The notes: generated by a model from the letters alone, not told the origin. Counted from the first letter of the stretch, positions 1-10,325 are shown. The stretch: 61,002 nucleotides of DNA from Penium margaritaceum (GCA_023375785.1 SZWC01006835.1:12659-73660), one strand, 5' to 3'. A program made the numbers and translations.

Positions 1-230
1 GCCCCTCTCCACCGTCGGCCCCTCCGTCGGGTGGCCGACGGGGCCGACGGGCCCCTCCGAGGGGCCCCTCGGAGGGGAACGACGGGGCCCTCCGAGGGCC
101 CCCTCTAAAGGAGGGGAAAGGGGGGGGGGGCGAAAGGGGCCGAAGGGCTCCCCCCCCTCGGAGAGGCCCCCTGATGGGGGACGAGGGGGCCCCTCCGAGG
201 GGGCGGGGGCCCTCACAGGAGGGCTGAGAG
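1..230. repeat. GC-rich low-complexity block
   Basis: This stretch is built almost only from runs of G and C around short self-complementary words such as CCCCTCCGAGGGG. It includes a run of ten G near 121-130 and repeated cggaggggc/gcccctccg units. There is no plausible coding sense. It runs directly into the trinucleotide tract that follows. It resembles, loosely, the GC-rich stretch beside the trinucleotide tract of the Copia A leader (around 9290-9340), so it may be part of another such leader cut off by the window edge. Confidence 0.7.
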
Positions 231-444
231 GCCCTCCAGCAGCAGCAGCTGCAGCGGCGGGTGCAACTGCTGCGGTTGCTGCTGCTGCTGCTGCTGCCGC
301 CGCTGCTGCTGCTGCTAAGCTGCGCAGCAGCTACTGCTGCTGCTTGCTGCTACCGCCGCGGCTGTTGCTGCTCCTGCTGCAGATCTGCTGCTGCCTTGTT
401 TTTTTTTTTTTCCTTTTTCTTCTTTCGCTCTGCCCACCGTTGCA

Positions 445-477
<33 letters not shown>

Positions 478-681
478 GGCTGCTGCTGCTGTTGTTGCGG
501 CTGCTGCTGCTGCTGCTGCTAAAGCTGCTGCGGCTGCTGCTACTGCTTCTGCTACTGCTGCGTCGCTGCTTGCTGCTGCATGCTGCTGCTTCTGCTCGCT
601 GCTTCTGCTCGCTGCTGCCACGGCTGCAAGCTAGTGCTGCGTCGCTGCTGCGGCCAACGCGTGCTGCTGCTGCTACTGCTG
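231..681. repeat. (CTG/GCT)n trinucleotide tract
   Basis: Imperfect runs of CTG/GCT are interrupted by CGG, TTG, CTA and one T-rich stretch (about 398-425). Pure runs occur near 448-475 and 500-520. Long open frames on both strands are poly-Leu, poly-Ala, poly-Ser and similar homopolymers, as expected of an uninterrupted triplet repeat, and are not evidence of a gene. A single N at 682 ends the tract. The same kind of tract occupies the leaders of Copia A and Copia B, so a retrotransposon leader is the likeliest origin. Confidence 0.75.
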
Positions 682-682
682 N
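682..682. other. Assembly gap (1 N)
   Basis: A single ambiguous base lies at the end of the trinucleotide tract. The true repeat length here is not reliable. Confidence 0.95.
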
Positions 683-1463
683 ACCATGATAACAATAACG
701 GTGGTCTCCTCGAGGCACCGGAACAGCTCTCCGAGTACCCGGGTCTCGACCACCGAGAAAATAGGAACAGTGCCAGAAAATCTCAGAATCAGCGTCCAGT
801 CATCACAGACGGCTTTCCGAACATCGGAAACCCCACAATAGCCATCGGGTCTCCTCGTCGCACCGGTACAGTCAACCGGGTGCGCGGGTCTGAACCCACC
901 GAGAAAACTCTCCTACCTCCTGACAAGCCCACATGGCTGCTGGAACGCATCGACCGCGTCTCGCCGGTGCTGTCGTAGGTGCTGGAGAAGTCTCGGTGCA
1001 GTCCGGAGGCCCGTCGTGTCGTCACGCCCTCCTCTGCCATATACCCCGATGTGGGTATATCGGTAAACTAGCAGTGTCGGTCATGACGGGTGGAAGCCAC
1101 ACAAACCAACAGCATGACCCGCTATCGCAAGCCCTAGGAGGTGCAAAATTATTGATAAAAACCCACAACCCCTAAATGTTGCAAGAAGAGTTTCTGAAAA
1201 CTATTTTCTTTCGATTATTTGAGGAAAAATCCGGGTATGAATCGGAATAACAGGATTCAACACACGTGAGGTAAAACACAATGATTTACCTTGTGGCTGG
1301 CATAACTCTTTGGCTAAGGTATGAGGCCACATTTATTGGTCTCCTAAAAACAGCCATCGATCTCACCTAGAAAGCTAGATTTCACAGCCATGTTTCATGT
1401 GAGAAGTTGCTATGTAGCTTTCTAGCCTTGCTGGTGCCACTAATGTGGCATCACGATCCATTC
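683..1463. other. Unassigned stretch with two small inverted repeats
   Basis: I see no convincing gene. Open frames here are short and have no recognisable motif. Two foldbacks are visible. ATATACCC at 1039-1046 pairs with GGGTATAT at 1053-1060 across 6 nt. CTAGAAAGCTA at 1367-1377 pairs perfectly with TAGCTTTCTAG at 1415-1425 across 37 nt. The part after 1180 is more AT-rich. It could be retrotransposon leader or MITE debris. Confidence 0.4.
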
Positions 1464-1608
1464 TGTTACGTCCAAGACCTGCACAAGACCCTAAACTCAG
1501 ATAGTGGGCAATTTTTTTCTTACATTTATGGCCCATAGCGCGTCAACCACAAGAATCTTACGCCGTCCGGCCAAGGGCATTTTGGCCACATGCCTTGACC
1601 TCGTGTTC
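1464..1608 (+). mobile_element. Truncated Gypsy LTR (5' part)
   Basis: It begins TGTTACGTCC and aligns by eye with the start of the Gypsy C 3' LTR at 18449: 'ccctaaactc', 'agtgggca', 'cttacatttatggccca', 'ttacgc', 'ggccaagggca'. It also aligns with the solo LTR read on the minus strand from 46902. Similarity fades after about 145 bp, near 'tcgtgttct'. It could be a remnant of the 5' LTR of Gypsy C separated by later insertions, but the sequence alone does not prove this. Confidence 0.7.
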
Positions 1609-1802
1609 TAAAGGTGGAGGTGTCAGCAGTCCGATGAAGCACAATACACTTGACGTTTCAATAAAATCGTCACCGGCAATGACCTCGCCACTGACAAACT
1701 CTGTTTATACTACAATGGCCTCAAACACAAGTAATTGCCGTGACATCAAAGTCATACTCATACGAATGATCACAACAGTCGAGTGCATCGACAACATGAA
1801 CT
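1609..1802. other. Unassigned 194-bp spacer
   Basis: There is no recognisable motif. It ends with GAACT (1798-1802), which matches the CAACT after the following solo LTR and is the probable target duplication of that LTR. Confidence 0.35.
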
Positions 1803-2440
1803 TGTTGTGATTTGTGACGTTCTTGTATAGTCTACTGTGACCACTCGGCCGTGTCCATACTCGTGCAGATCCCTAAGGCGGGCCCTGGTGACAACGGTGC
1901 GACGACTGGCGGCGGACTACCAGCTTGGAGCTGGCCGACTACCGTTCCAAAGCCCCGGACACTGCCGGGACTCCCTGTTGTTTTTTTCTGCAGCTTGCAG
2001 GAGTCTTTTCGGCGGACTGGCCATGAGCCCGATTTGCATGTTTTTGCATTGCGTGTCCACCGTCTGATGATGGATGCATGCATGTGACCAGTCGTAGCGT
2101 CCGTCTTGTGATCCTGCACGTCTAGGTTCAGACGGCGTAGCATTCTGACATGTGTGCGCAGAGTTATGACCAAAATAGTGGTTTTGGGTCGGTTTTAGGA
2201 CAGCTCTTGGACCGCCGCGTGCGACACCCGTTGTGCGCCGCGGCAGGTGTTTATGCCATGGACCTGTCATTTGTCATCTCTCTCTGCAAATGCTATTGAA
2301 GCATTCAGACACTTTGCCTTGTGTCCCCTAGCCAAACTCTTATCGTTGTGTGCACGACTTGTGACTGTCGTCACCGTCTGATCAGGCACTGACGCCTAGT
2401 CAACGGGAGTGTTGCTAGGAAGCTTCCTTGCATCTTTTCA
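1803..2440 (+). mobile_element. Solo LTR of the Copia C family
   Basis: The 638-bp unit starts TGTTGTGA and ends near TTTTCA. It follows the Copia C LTRs (47129-47760 and 54166-54810) along its length. Shared blocks include 'gtgcagatccct', 'ggttttgggtcggttttaggac', 'gccgcggcaggt' and 'aagcttcct'. No internal region follows. The flanks GAACT (1798-1802) and CAACT (2441-2445) agree at 4 of 5 bases, as expected for an old 5-bp target duplication. LTR-LTR recombination of a former full element is the usual origin of such solo LTRs. Confidence 0.8.
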
Positions 2441-2614
2441 CAACTACCACGCACAAGTGGAGGACAACGGCCGGCGAACCCAAAGCCACGATTTACAGCA
2501 TGGATGAGGGAAATTACCATTGGCAAAAACCTTATCTCCTATGGAGATGGACACTGTTGATCAACGAGTATGTTGAGCTAACGAGTATGTTGAGCTTGCG
2601 AGAAGCCGGGGCAC
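2441..2614. other. Unassigned spacer with a 17-bp tandem duplication
   Basis: The spacer lies between the solo LTR and Copia A and contains no recognisable gene. A 17-bp word (aacgagtatgttgagct) is repeated in tandem at 2563-2579 and 2580-2596. The last five bases, GGCAC (2610-2614), resemble GGCAG after the far LTR of Copia A (11169-11173), a possible degraded target duplication. Confidence 0.4.
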
Positions 2615-3445
2615 AGCTAGAAACTAGTCTAGAGCGGCTGGCTGGGGCTACAGTATAGTTGGAGTAGGCATGGCCCCATGCTCGTTGCTTTTCACTGATG
2701 CCCCCTCTATCTACTCCAAGACTTGTGAGAGGAAAAATGTGAGCTGAGGAGTTCGCACCAGAAAGGCAGATTGAACTTAGATATGTGATAAGCAACTGAG
2801 AATGAGTGGAACTGAGAGACCCCTCACAAAACTAGGCCTAGCTTCAGCTCTATAGATCTTGTTACTCAAGCTACCAACCAATCAGGAAATTGTCTATTTT
2901 ATGGCAGACTGAGTTTTCTCGGTGAGCCTTGCCAGGCAGCCGACAGCCCCAAACCCGGGTGTCGTCCGTTTTTCCTAGAAACTCGACCACACCCTAATAC
3001 CCATGCTACAAACGCATTCGTGCCGTCGGAATTATGAAGAAAAATACAAGCAAGGAGTTATGACCACGTAATCCTGGGTAGTGCCTACGTCAGAATCACC
3101 CAAACCACAATTGTGTCTGAAAAGTATGAAACTCGGACCTTGGACTCGATATGATGCTACGAGTGCAATGGCGTAGTCATATTTGGTACGTGACGGGTGC
3201 GGGCAGCAACTACGGAGACATTCACCACCAACAGCGTGAGTGTTGTAGACTTCCGCCGATGGAGCTGAGCACGTCTCACGCCTGGGGAAGAGGCTCCAAC
3301 GAGATGCTTGAAGACCTTCGTACGCGTCGACTCCACCGGATGACGCTCCAGCAGCACTCCGACTCGCCGTCCGTCATCTGCACGCCGATGTACACAAGCT
3401 TGGAGGACGCAATAGAGCACAATGAGAGGTGTGCAAAAATCAACA
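2615..3445 (-). repeat. Copia A 3' LTR
   Basis: It aligns throughout with 10338-11168. Shared blocks include 'gctagaaactagt', 'gtaggcatggccccatg', 'accaaccaatcagga', 'gttttctcggtgagcc' and 'gagctgagcacgtctcacgc'. On the sense strand it begins TGTTGATTTTTGCAC, directly after the polypurine tract. The inner edge (3445) is firm; the outer edge near 2615 is good to a few bases. Confidence 0.9.
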
Positions 3446-3458
3446 CTCCCCCATGACT
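3446..3458 (-). promoter_or_regulatory. Polypurine tract of Copia A
   Basis: On the sense strand the bases immediately before the 3' LTR read ATGGGGGAG, followed by TGTTGA. Copia elements use such a G-rich purine run as the plus-strand primer. Confidence 0.75.
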
Positions 3459-5270
3459 CATAGGCGCGGTGCACATGGACGGGGAGCGGCACATCCACCA
3501 GACAAGATGACTCCCCCACGACAGGCATGCAGATATGCACGCAAGAGGAGAGAGGTCAGGTAAAGGACGCACACCGACCGTACTCACAGCCTTCTTGGAC
3601 GAGCCGCGCTTCAGTGCCTTGATCAAGAAATTAGCCAAGTGCCGTGTTGTCTCAACCCACATGTTGTTGACACTATTGTCATGCAACAACGAACACAAAT
3701 AGTGATACTCGACATTAATGTACTTTGTGTGTGTGTGATGCACGCAGTTGTTGTCGGCGATGGTTATAAAAATCTCAATGTCACAATGCAACCTGATGGA
3801 TGGGACTGAATGACGTAATTCAGACAACAGGCGATGCAACCAAATGCTCTCACACGTGCCAGAGCCAAGGGAGTACCGGCGCAGTCATTGTGGGTGTAGC
3901 CCACTGCCACAACAAACGACTTTCGACGGAACATGAGGTATTGCCGTGGAGTCGAGACGACATAGCGCGAAACTCAGATCACGACCTCAAAGTAGAGGTG
4001 ACGTGGCTCCTGGGAGAACATGGCCAGGAGGTTGACGGCGAACGCAATGTGTGGAGGTGTTGTCGTTTCCAGGAACGTCAATGACCCAATGATGTATAGA
4101 TACGTGGTCACGTCAACCGGCTCCCCCACCACGGCTAGATCAGAGCTCTTTAGCTTCGCCTAGCAATCGGGAGACATGGGTGAGGATGCGCTCGGCACGA
4201 GGGGCAAGTCCTCGGTGAAGTGAGCGGACATGGTCTGGACGTAGGCGGCCTGATGGATGTGCAAGACACATTGGGAGTGATCATGCTCGAGCTCCATACC
4301 CAGGAAGACTCGGGGAGACTCGAGGTCCTTCATCTGGTAGACAGTCTGTAGCAGATCTTGAATATGATGAATGGCAGCTACGTTCGGTGACGCAAAAAGC
4401 AGGTCGCCGACATAGACTAGGACAGCAGCGAAGGTCTGACCTCGTGAACTAATGAACAATGCGGGATCTTTTGTGCTGTGAAGGAGGCCGCCACTGAGGA
4501 GCGTGCGTCTCATCTCCTGGTTCTAGCAGCGAGGCAACTTCTTCAGGCCATAGAGGGCCTTCTGTAGCCTCAAGACCTTGCTAGAGCCATCGTCGAATCC
4601 TGGGGGCTGCACCATGTAGAGCTCCGCGCCCTCCAACGAGCCATGGAGAAATGTATTGCTAACGTCCATCTGATGCAACTCCCATCCGTTCTGGATAACC
4701 AGGCCGAAGAGGACCCGACTAGTGGAGAAATGGCCAACCGGGGCAAAAAATGGTCGTACTCAACCCCAAGGACCTGAGCAAACCCCTTGGTTGTGAGTCG
4801 GGCAATGTACTTGTCCAAGGACCCTTCCGGCTTCCACTTGTGCAAGAGGACCCACTTGGCGTCGATGGCCTTCCGACCGGAAGGGAGGTCTACGAGGTCG
4901 TAGACGTGATACTGTCGTATAGCGGCGAGCTCGTCGGTGCATGCAGCATCCCTGTACGCGGCCTCAGGGGAAGCACGAGCTTTGCGAAGGGTGGCTGGGT
5001 CATCCGGGCATGCCATGGAGTGGAATGTGAGGATATGCGCACCTCAAATCCCACATGGGATGCATGCGAGTGTGACCGTGATGGCCTACTGGTGCTCCTG
5101 ATGGACCATTGCAAAGCATAGTGCAAAACCTGGGTGGTGGTCCTCAATGACGGCTGATGTCGTTAGGCCGAGGGCCTTGGTGCCAAGGTCCCCACTCACG
5201 ACCGTGGGAGTAGGTATGTCGAGAGGCAACGAGGCACGTGAGGCGATAGGGAGTTGAGGCGCCAAAGGAC
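3459..5270 (-). pseudogene. Copia A reverse transcriptase and RNase H
   Basis: The RT N-terminal part (frame at 4570-5016) shows the copia pattern ELAAIRQYHVYDLVDLP, then KWVLLHKWKPEGSLDKYIARL and KGFAQVLGVEY. The next blocks are in shifted frames: NTFLHGSLEG, LYMVQPPGF, KALYGLK, and then the catalytic region at about 4400-4420. That region reads VYVGDLLFAS where active elements have YVDD, so the first catalytic Asp is Gly. RNase H follows, with GYTHNDCAG, apparently a deletion of the central part, then LLSELRHSVPSIRLHCD and HTHTKYINVEYHY (3276-3839 frame). In-frame stops, frameshifts and the altered active site make this a pseudogene. Confidence 0.85.
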
Positions 5271-5900
5271 GCTATGTCGCGGTCTGCACGCTCCCTGGCG
5301 GCCTGGGTCGGAGGCTATCATCCGGGTCATTTGTGTAGTGCAGTAGGGCGGGAGAGAGAATAGAGGGAGTAGCCGGAGGCAAGTAAAAGGGGCTAGCAGA
5401 GGCAGATAGGGCTGCTGGCCCAGAGGGACCGACGAAAATGGACGAAGTTGCTGGTCCAGAGGACCCAGCAGATGCGGTCAGGGCCGCCGGCTCAGAGGGA
5501 CCGGCGGACGCAGACGGAACTGTCTGTTTAGAGGGGCTAGCAGACGCGATCGGGGCTGCTGGTCCGGAGGGACCAGCGGATGAGACCAGGGCTGCCGGTC
5601 CGGACGGACCAGCGGACGAGACCCGGAATGCCAGTCCAGAGGGACCAGCGGATGCGACCGGAGATGCCGGCCCAGAAGGACCGGTGGACGCGACTGGAGA
5701 TGCTGGCCCGAATGAACTAGCGGATGCGACTAGGGATGTCGGCCCGGAGGGACCAGCATACACGACTAGAAATGCCGACCTGGAGGAACCAACGGGCACA
5801 AGAGATGTACCTTCCGGAAGCTGGAGGACGGAGGACGGACTCACCACTTCCCCACGCAATGGGCGGGACATGGACGAGTCGAAGTGAACGAGGTTCCAAG
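5271..5900 (-). repeat. Copia A linker with a 36-bp minisatellite
   Basis: Between integrase and RT the minus strand encodes about ten copies of a 12-residue motif of the type AGPSGPASPVAS (frame 5272-6114; repeats about 5415-5790). At DNA level the unit is 36 bp, for example 5563-5598 and 5599-5634 on the plus strand, with substitutions but no length change, so the reading frame is kept. Copia polyproteins normally have an unstructured linker here. Copia C and Copia D have proline-rich 36-bp repeats at the same position. The antisense frame 5438-5887 is only a shadow. Confidence 0.8.
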
Positions 5901-7453
5901 GAAACAACTCCTCAAAAAAAGAGAGCGCCGTGTGACTCGATGATGTACTGATGGGAGGGATCTTAAAAGCGCCAGGCTTTGGACTGACCCAAGACACCGA
6001 GGAAGGTGCAGGGACGTCCACAGGGGGCAATCTTGCTGCCCTGTTGTGGGGAGGGCAACCACACGATGGCCACATAGCCCCAGACGCGGGCCGGGCAAAG
6101 TTCAGCCCGCTCATCGCACCACGCCTGGTACGGCGTGGACTAGCGGGGAAGGGGTCCGTGAGAAATCCAGCTCCAGACTGACGTCATGTAGGTCATAGCC
6201 TTGAAGTAGAAACCATTAAAGAGACCAGATTCGACCCGCATGGTGTGGACAACATCGGCCATGGTGCGGTTCCACTGCTCGGAGACGCCGTTCTAGGCTT
6301 GCGTGTGAGGCGCCCACGTCTCATGATCGATGCCACGGTAGGCAAGAAAGATCGTGGTCTCCCCCATGAAATCGCCACCGTGATCAGAGCAAAAGTAGCA
6401 AAGAAGAAGACCACACTCACGCTTCGCACGGAGAAGCCAATCCCTAATGGTGGGAGCGACATTGCTCTTTTGCCAAAGACAGAAGACCTAGCAGTAGCGG
6501 GAGTAGTCGTCAGTGAGGGTCAAGACATAGCGTCTGTGCTCCCCGACAAACTCCGTCGGAATGGGACCCATGACATCAGAATAGACCAAGTCCAGTGGGG
6601 CAGACGCATGAGAGAAGGACAGAGGGTAAGTGGACCGGTACATCTTTCCCTGAGCACAATCAATGCACTCAATGGGGCATGGCAAGGGAAAGGAGGCGAG
6701 ATCAAAGCCCTTGGCTGGCTGGGTGCAGAGGATGCTATCAACGGCAACAGAGTGGAAGTAGCAGAGGTGGCGATGGAGGAGACGTGTGTGTTGCGGAGAG
6801 AGCGTTCTAGTGAAAAACACGTGGCCTATGTCGGCCAACAGGGAGGGGACGGGTGGAAGTGTGGACAGACGAGGCATGTGCCACAAGTTGCCACGGGCGG
6901 TGAGGTGCAAGATGACACGACGGGATGGACGCAACGACATTGTGCCAACACGACGTGAGTGTAATATTTCCATGATCATGCGGTCAAGGACAGTGAAGCA
7001 CCGGAGGTTCAGCTCAAGACTGGGGACAAAGAGGATGTCGATCACAAAGACATCTCGAGCAGGAACACGGAAATGAACGATGCTAGCACCGCGAATAGGT
7101 CACACCTCACCAGAGCCCGTCCTGATATCGGACACATTGGCAACTGGACCAAGCACAGTGAAGGCCTCGCGAGATGCTGTCATGTGATGCATGGCCCCGG
7201 AGTCAATGATCCAGGTCTCAGCAAGGTCCTGGACGGGTGTCTTCAGGTCGCTAACAGTCACAAGACAACAAGCAAGAGATGCGGATGCGGTGGACAGAGG
7301 TGCAAAACGAGACTTCCATACGACATCATCATAGAGAAGGGCAGGAGAGGAGGGCAGAGGTGAGGATGGGTCGAGCATGGAAGCATGACACGACCGTAGC
7401 TGAGCCTGATTCATGTAAGGCAGGGCAAGTGAACATGAGGTGACGCAACTCAA
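5901..7453 (-). pseudogene. Copia A protease and integrase
   Basis: In sense order: an aspartic protease with WIIDSGAMHHMT (in frame 7100-7453) and a stop shortly after GSGEV; FVPSLELNL; the GAG-pre-integrase zinc site LLHRHLCYFH with CIDCAQGK (frame 6488-7045); the integrase core LDLVYSDVMGPIPTEF with TLTDDYSRY (first Asp); then, in a shifted frame, CSDHGGDFMGE (second Asp, near 6370) and NGVSEQWNRTMADVVHTM (Glu, near 6240-6290). The D, D and E residues are all still present, but frameshifts and stops separate them. The 237-codon plus-strand frame at 6245-6958 is antisense to this gene. Confidence 0.85.
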
Positions 7454-9060
7454 AGTTTCCTAGAGGGAGGGCGAGGCAGGCCAAGCTGAAGCACGATGAA
7501 CTACTCCACATGAGGCTCATGAGTGGAAGGCTGAGTGCATAGACTGAATACGGTGTGGTAGCGCCGGAGCCCGGAATGGAAGAAGGCTGCGCCGGTAACG
7601 GAAGTGGAGGCGCCGGCGACTACGAATGGTACTGTTGTAGAACCGGTGCAGATGTCGGAGGAGTGGAGCTGCCGAACGAGGAGGAGGCACCGCGGGCGGC
7701 GACCGCCATGACAGCAACAGCGAGACGACACTCACACAGGCAACACATGGTGGTGATGACGCGCACCTCGTCCGTTGGGAGCGGGCACGAGTACCATCCG
7801 TGCCCAGGCTAGCCATAATTGTAGTAGAACAAGCCACCACCACTGGACCCGGTTGGCTGCTGCTGCCAACCCTTGCCTTGCTTGCCCTTGCACTTCTTCT
7901 TCCCTCAGAGTGAGGAGCCAATGGACACAGCTGCGGAGGGAGCGGCAACAGCCATGGAGGCGACGGTAGGGGAGGCGAGGGTCATTGTGCCCTGGATGCG
8001 TGATTCCAGACAAGCCTCCTCAATCTTGAGGAGCAACTCGTATGTCTAGGGCATGAGGGTACCTTGGGCCTCCATCGTGGTGAGAATTTCCTTTGAGTTG
8101 TGGATGAAGAAATCGATGAAGATGACGGTGGCCTCGCGCTTGATGGTTAGGAGCGCAGAGAGAGGGATTGGAGCGGTGTCTTCCAAGTGGCACAGGATGT
8201 CCTCCGTCCACTACCTGTAGGAGGTGACTGACTCCGTCTCCCCCATGTGGAGNCTTGGGCCTCCATCGTGGTGAGAATTTCCTTTGAGTTGTGGATGAAG
8301 AAATCGATGAAGATGACGGTGGCCTCGCGCTTGATGGTTAGGAGCGCAGAGAGAGGGATTGGAGCGGTGTCTTCCAAGTGGCACAGGATGTCCTCCGTCC
8401 ACTACCTGTAGGAGGTGACTGACTCCGTCTCCCCCATGTGGAGGGAGTCACGTAATGGTGGGGTCTAGAGCAGGCTGCTGGTCTCGGCTTCACTTGAGAG
8501 ACGATTCAGGTATCTGAGAACGTGCCACGTAGTGCTGGGGTCTGGAGTCTTTCCGGTGATGCAGTCGCTGAGGAAGGGCTCGAGAGCAAGGCGTGCAGTT
8601 GGAGGGGCGACGGGGACGAGGACACGCATGGCACGACCAACATCATACACCTGGTCGATCTGGGTGGAGTCGTAGGGTAGAATGTATTATGGCCACAGAC
8701 CCTTGCCCTGCGCCCAAATACGAAAGTCGAGCTCCCAGCTTCGGAAGTGCTTGTCGACCTGGAACGGTGGGGGCGGGGATTCAAAGTTCTTTTGGCCCAT
8801 GACCGGCACCCAGAGTGGGACCGAGGACATAAGACATAGTCTTTAAATTGGTGCTGGGTGTGCTGTTGCGCCAAGTGGTGCATGGCCACAGTGACTGCGG
8901 GACTAGCATGCCCGGGTGGAAAGAAGGGCGGTAGGATGCTCGTATGGCTCTGTGGTGTCGGCGGCTACAATGCTACGAGCTGTTGTTTCAACATTGCAAG
9001 ATGCTGGCAAATGGCGGCCAGAGGGTCTGGCGAGTCAGCGTGGCCGACAAAAAAGCCTGT
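7454..9060 (-). pseudogene. Copia A gag
   Basis: The order follows the better preserved Copia B gag. The N-terminal part reads DPLAAICQHLAMLKQQL (about 9000-9050). Next comes a capsid-like block with FESPPPPFQVDKHF and FRIWAQGKGLWP (about 8680-8790), then a YDSTQIDQVYDVGRAMRVLVP block (frame 8465-8650). The zinc knuckle near 7800-7850 reads FYYNYG-stop-PGHGWYSCP: the first two Cys are Tyr and one residue is a stop, so RNA binding would be lost. The middle is inflated by a 190-bp perfect duplication around one N (8063-8443). The true start is not clear. Confidence 0.75.
8063..8443. repeat. Perfect 190-bp tandem duplication split by one N
   Basis: Bases 8063-8252 and 8254-8443 appear identical, from CTTGGGCCTCC to CATGTGGAG, with a single N at 8253 between them. 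In a region where everything else is strongly diverged, an exact copy joined at an N most probably reflects two overlapping contig ends that were not merged. A real recent tandem duplication is the alternative. Confidence 0.85.
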
Positions 9061-10324
9061 GGATTGTTGTTGTTGCTGTTGATGTTGCTGCTGCAGCAGC
9101 GGTGGCAGTTGTTGCTACTATTGCAGTTGCATTTGTTATTGCGGCTACTGCTGTTGTTGTTGTTGTAGTTGCATTTCCTACTACAACTGCTAATGTTGCT
9201 GCTATAGTGGTGGCTGTTGTTGTAGTTGTAGCGGCTACTACTGCTATAGTAGCGGCTGTTGCTGTTGCTATCACTGTTGTTGCTATAGGAAGGAGGGGGC
9301 TAGTGGGTCCTCCAAAGGAGGAGGACGCCTCCCCACTGAGCTTTCAGTCATGGTTCTCCCTTTCTTTGTTTTGTTTTATTTTATTTTCCCTTCTTTGCTT
9401 TCTTCCTTGTCCTTGTTGCTCACGTCGGTAGTGACATCACCTGTGACGTTGGTTTGTTGCTGCTGACATCAGCAGTAGTTCGATGTTGCTAACTTCAGCA
9501 GTAGGGTGATTTCGTCCTTGTGGCCGCCTGGATACTACTGCTGCTGCTACAGTTGCTCCGACCGCTACTACCACGAAGCCTGCAGTTGCGGGTGCTACGG
9601 CCACTACAGCTGCTAAACTGTTGCGCCTGCTGCGACTACTATGGCTACTACAGCTCTTCCAACTGCCGCGGATGCTGCGGCTGCTACAGCTGTGCTGCTG
9701 CTGCAGCAACTATGGCTGATGCAGATGCTATGGCTGCCATGGCTACTGTTGCTGTTGTGGCTGCCGCGGTTGTTGCGGTTTTTGTGGCTGCTGCGGCTAC
9801 TAAGGCTACTCCAGCTACTACGGTTGTTGTGCTTGCTGTAACAGCCGAGGCTGTGCTTCTCCTGCTGCTACAGCTGCGACTCTGCTGTAGCCGCAACTAC
9901 TGCTGCGGTTACTACGGCTGGCTGCTGCTGCTGTGTTACTGCTGCTATCGCGGCTGTTGTAGTGCAAGGTGCTGCTGCTGTCATGAAAGCAGCAGGAAGG
10001 GAAGGGGGGAAGGTAGGGAGACAAGGGAATTCCCTTGTCTGGTGCTGTCGCTATGTGCGTCGGTGCCGTAACGTCTGGTCCCGTCGGTTCGCTAGCTGCG
10101 AGTCCCCCAACGCTACCGCCGTCGCAGCGTCAATGCTGCCAGAGAACATTTGGCAGAATTTCCCCCGTGTCGGGAGTGTTTTGACCACGCCACCTGACGG
10201 GCTAACTCTTCTAGGAAAAATCTGGCAGAGTTTTCCCTACACGGGCGCATTTCAAGGATCGCCGGTGTAGGCTGTTACATGTACGCCTCGCTTCTGCTCA
10301 GATCTGCTACTTCTTCTGCGCTCT
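9061..10324 (-). repeat. Copia A 5' leader with trinucleotide-rich tract
   Basis: This is the region between primer site and gag. Bases 9065-9285 and about 9530-9985 are imperfect trinucleotide arrays (TTG, CTG, CTA, CGG and GCT on plus; CAG/CAA/TAG-like on sense), separated by a T-rich and GGAGG-rich piece (9290-9420). Open frames here are Ala/Thr- or Leu-rich artefacts of the repeat. The part nearest the primer site (10120-10260: 'catttggcagaatttcccc', 'atctggcagagttttcc') is also found in the Copia B leader (45600-45690), so the whole leader is shared by descent. Confidence 0.75.
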
Positions 10325-10325
10325 G

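Noticed and set aside
261..718. Long poly-Leu, poly-Ala and poly-Ser open frames on both strands
   Set aside because: They are the unavoidable translation of an uninterrupted CTG/GCT repeat; there is no start context, domain or conserved frame.
683..1175. Host exons in the open frames at 580-978, 789-1040 and 933-1175
   Set aside because: The frames overlap on both strands, have no recognisable motif and adjoin low-complexity sequence.
5438..5887. Repeat protein (GPEGPADATGDA type) on the plus strand
   Set aside because: It is the antisense reading of the Copia A linker minisatellite; the sense reading is in line with protease, integrase and RT.
6245..6958. 237-codon plus-strand open frame
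   Set aside because: It lies antisense to Copia A integrase, whose motifs are clear on the minus strand; its composition is that of a shadow frame.
8063..8443. CRISPR-like or biologically meaningful duplicated cassette
   Set aside because: Only two copies, exactly identical and joined by one N; an assembly artefact is far more likely.
9035..9896. Ala/Thr-rich minus-strand frames upstream of Copia A gag as a real N-terminal gag extension
   Set aside because: They arise from the trinucleotide array, end in stops before the gag motifs and are not kept in Copia B.
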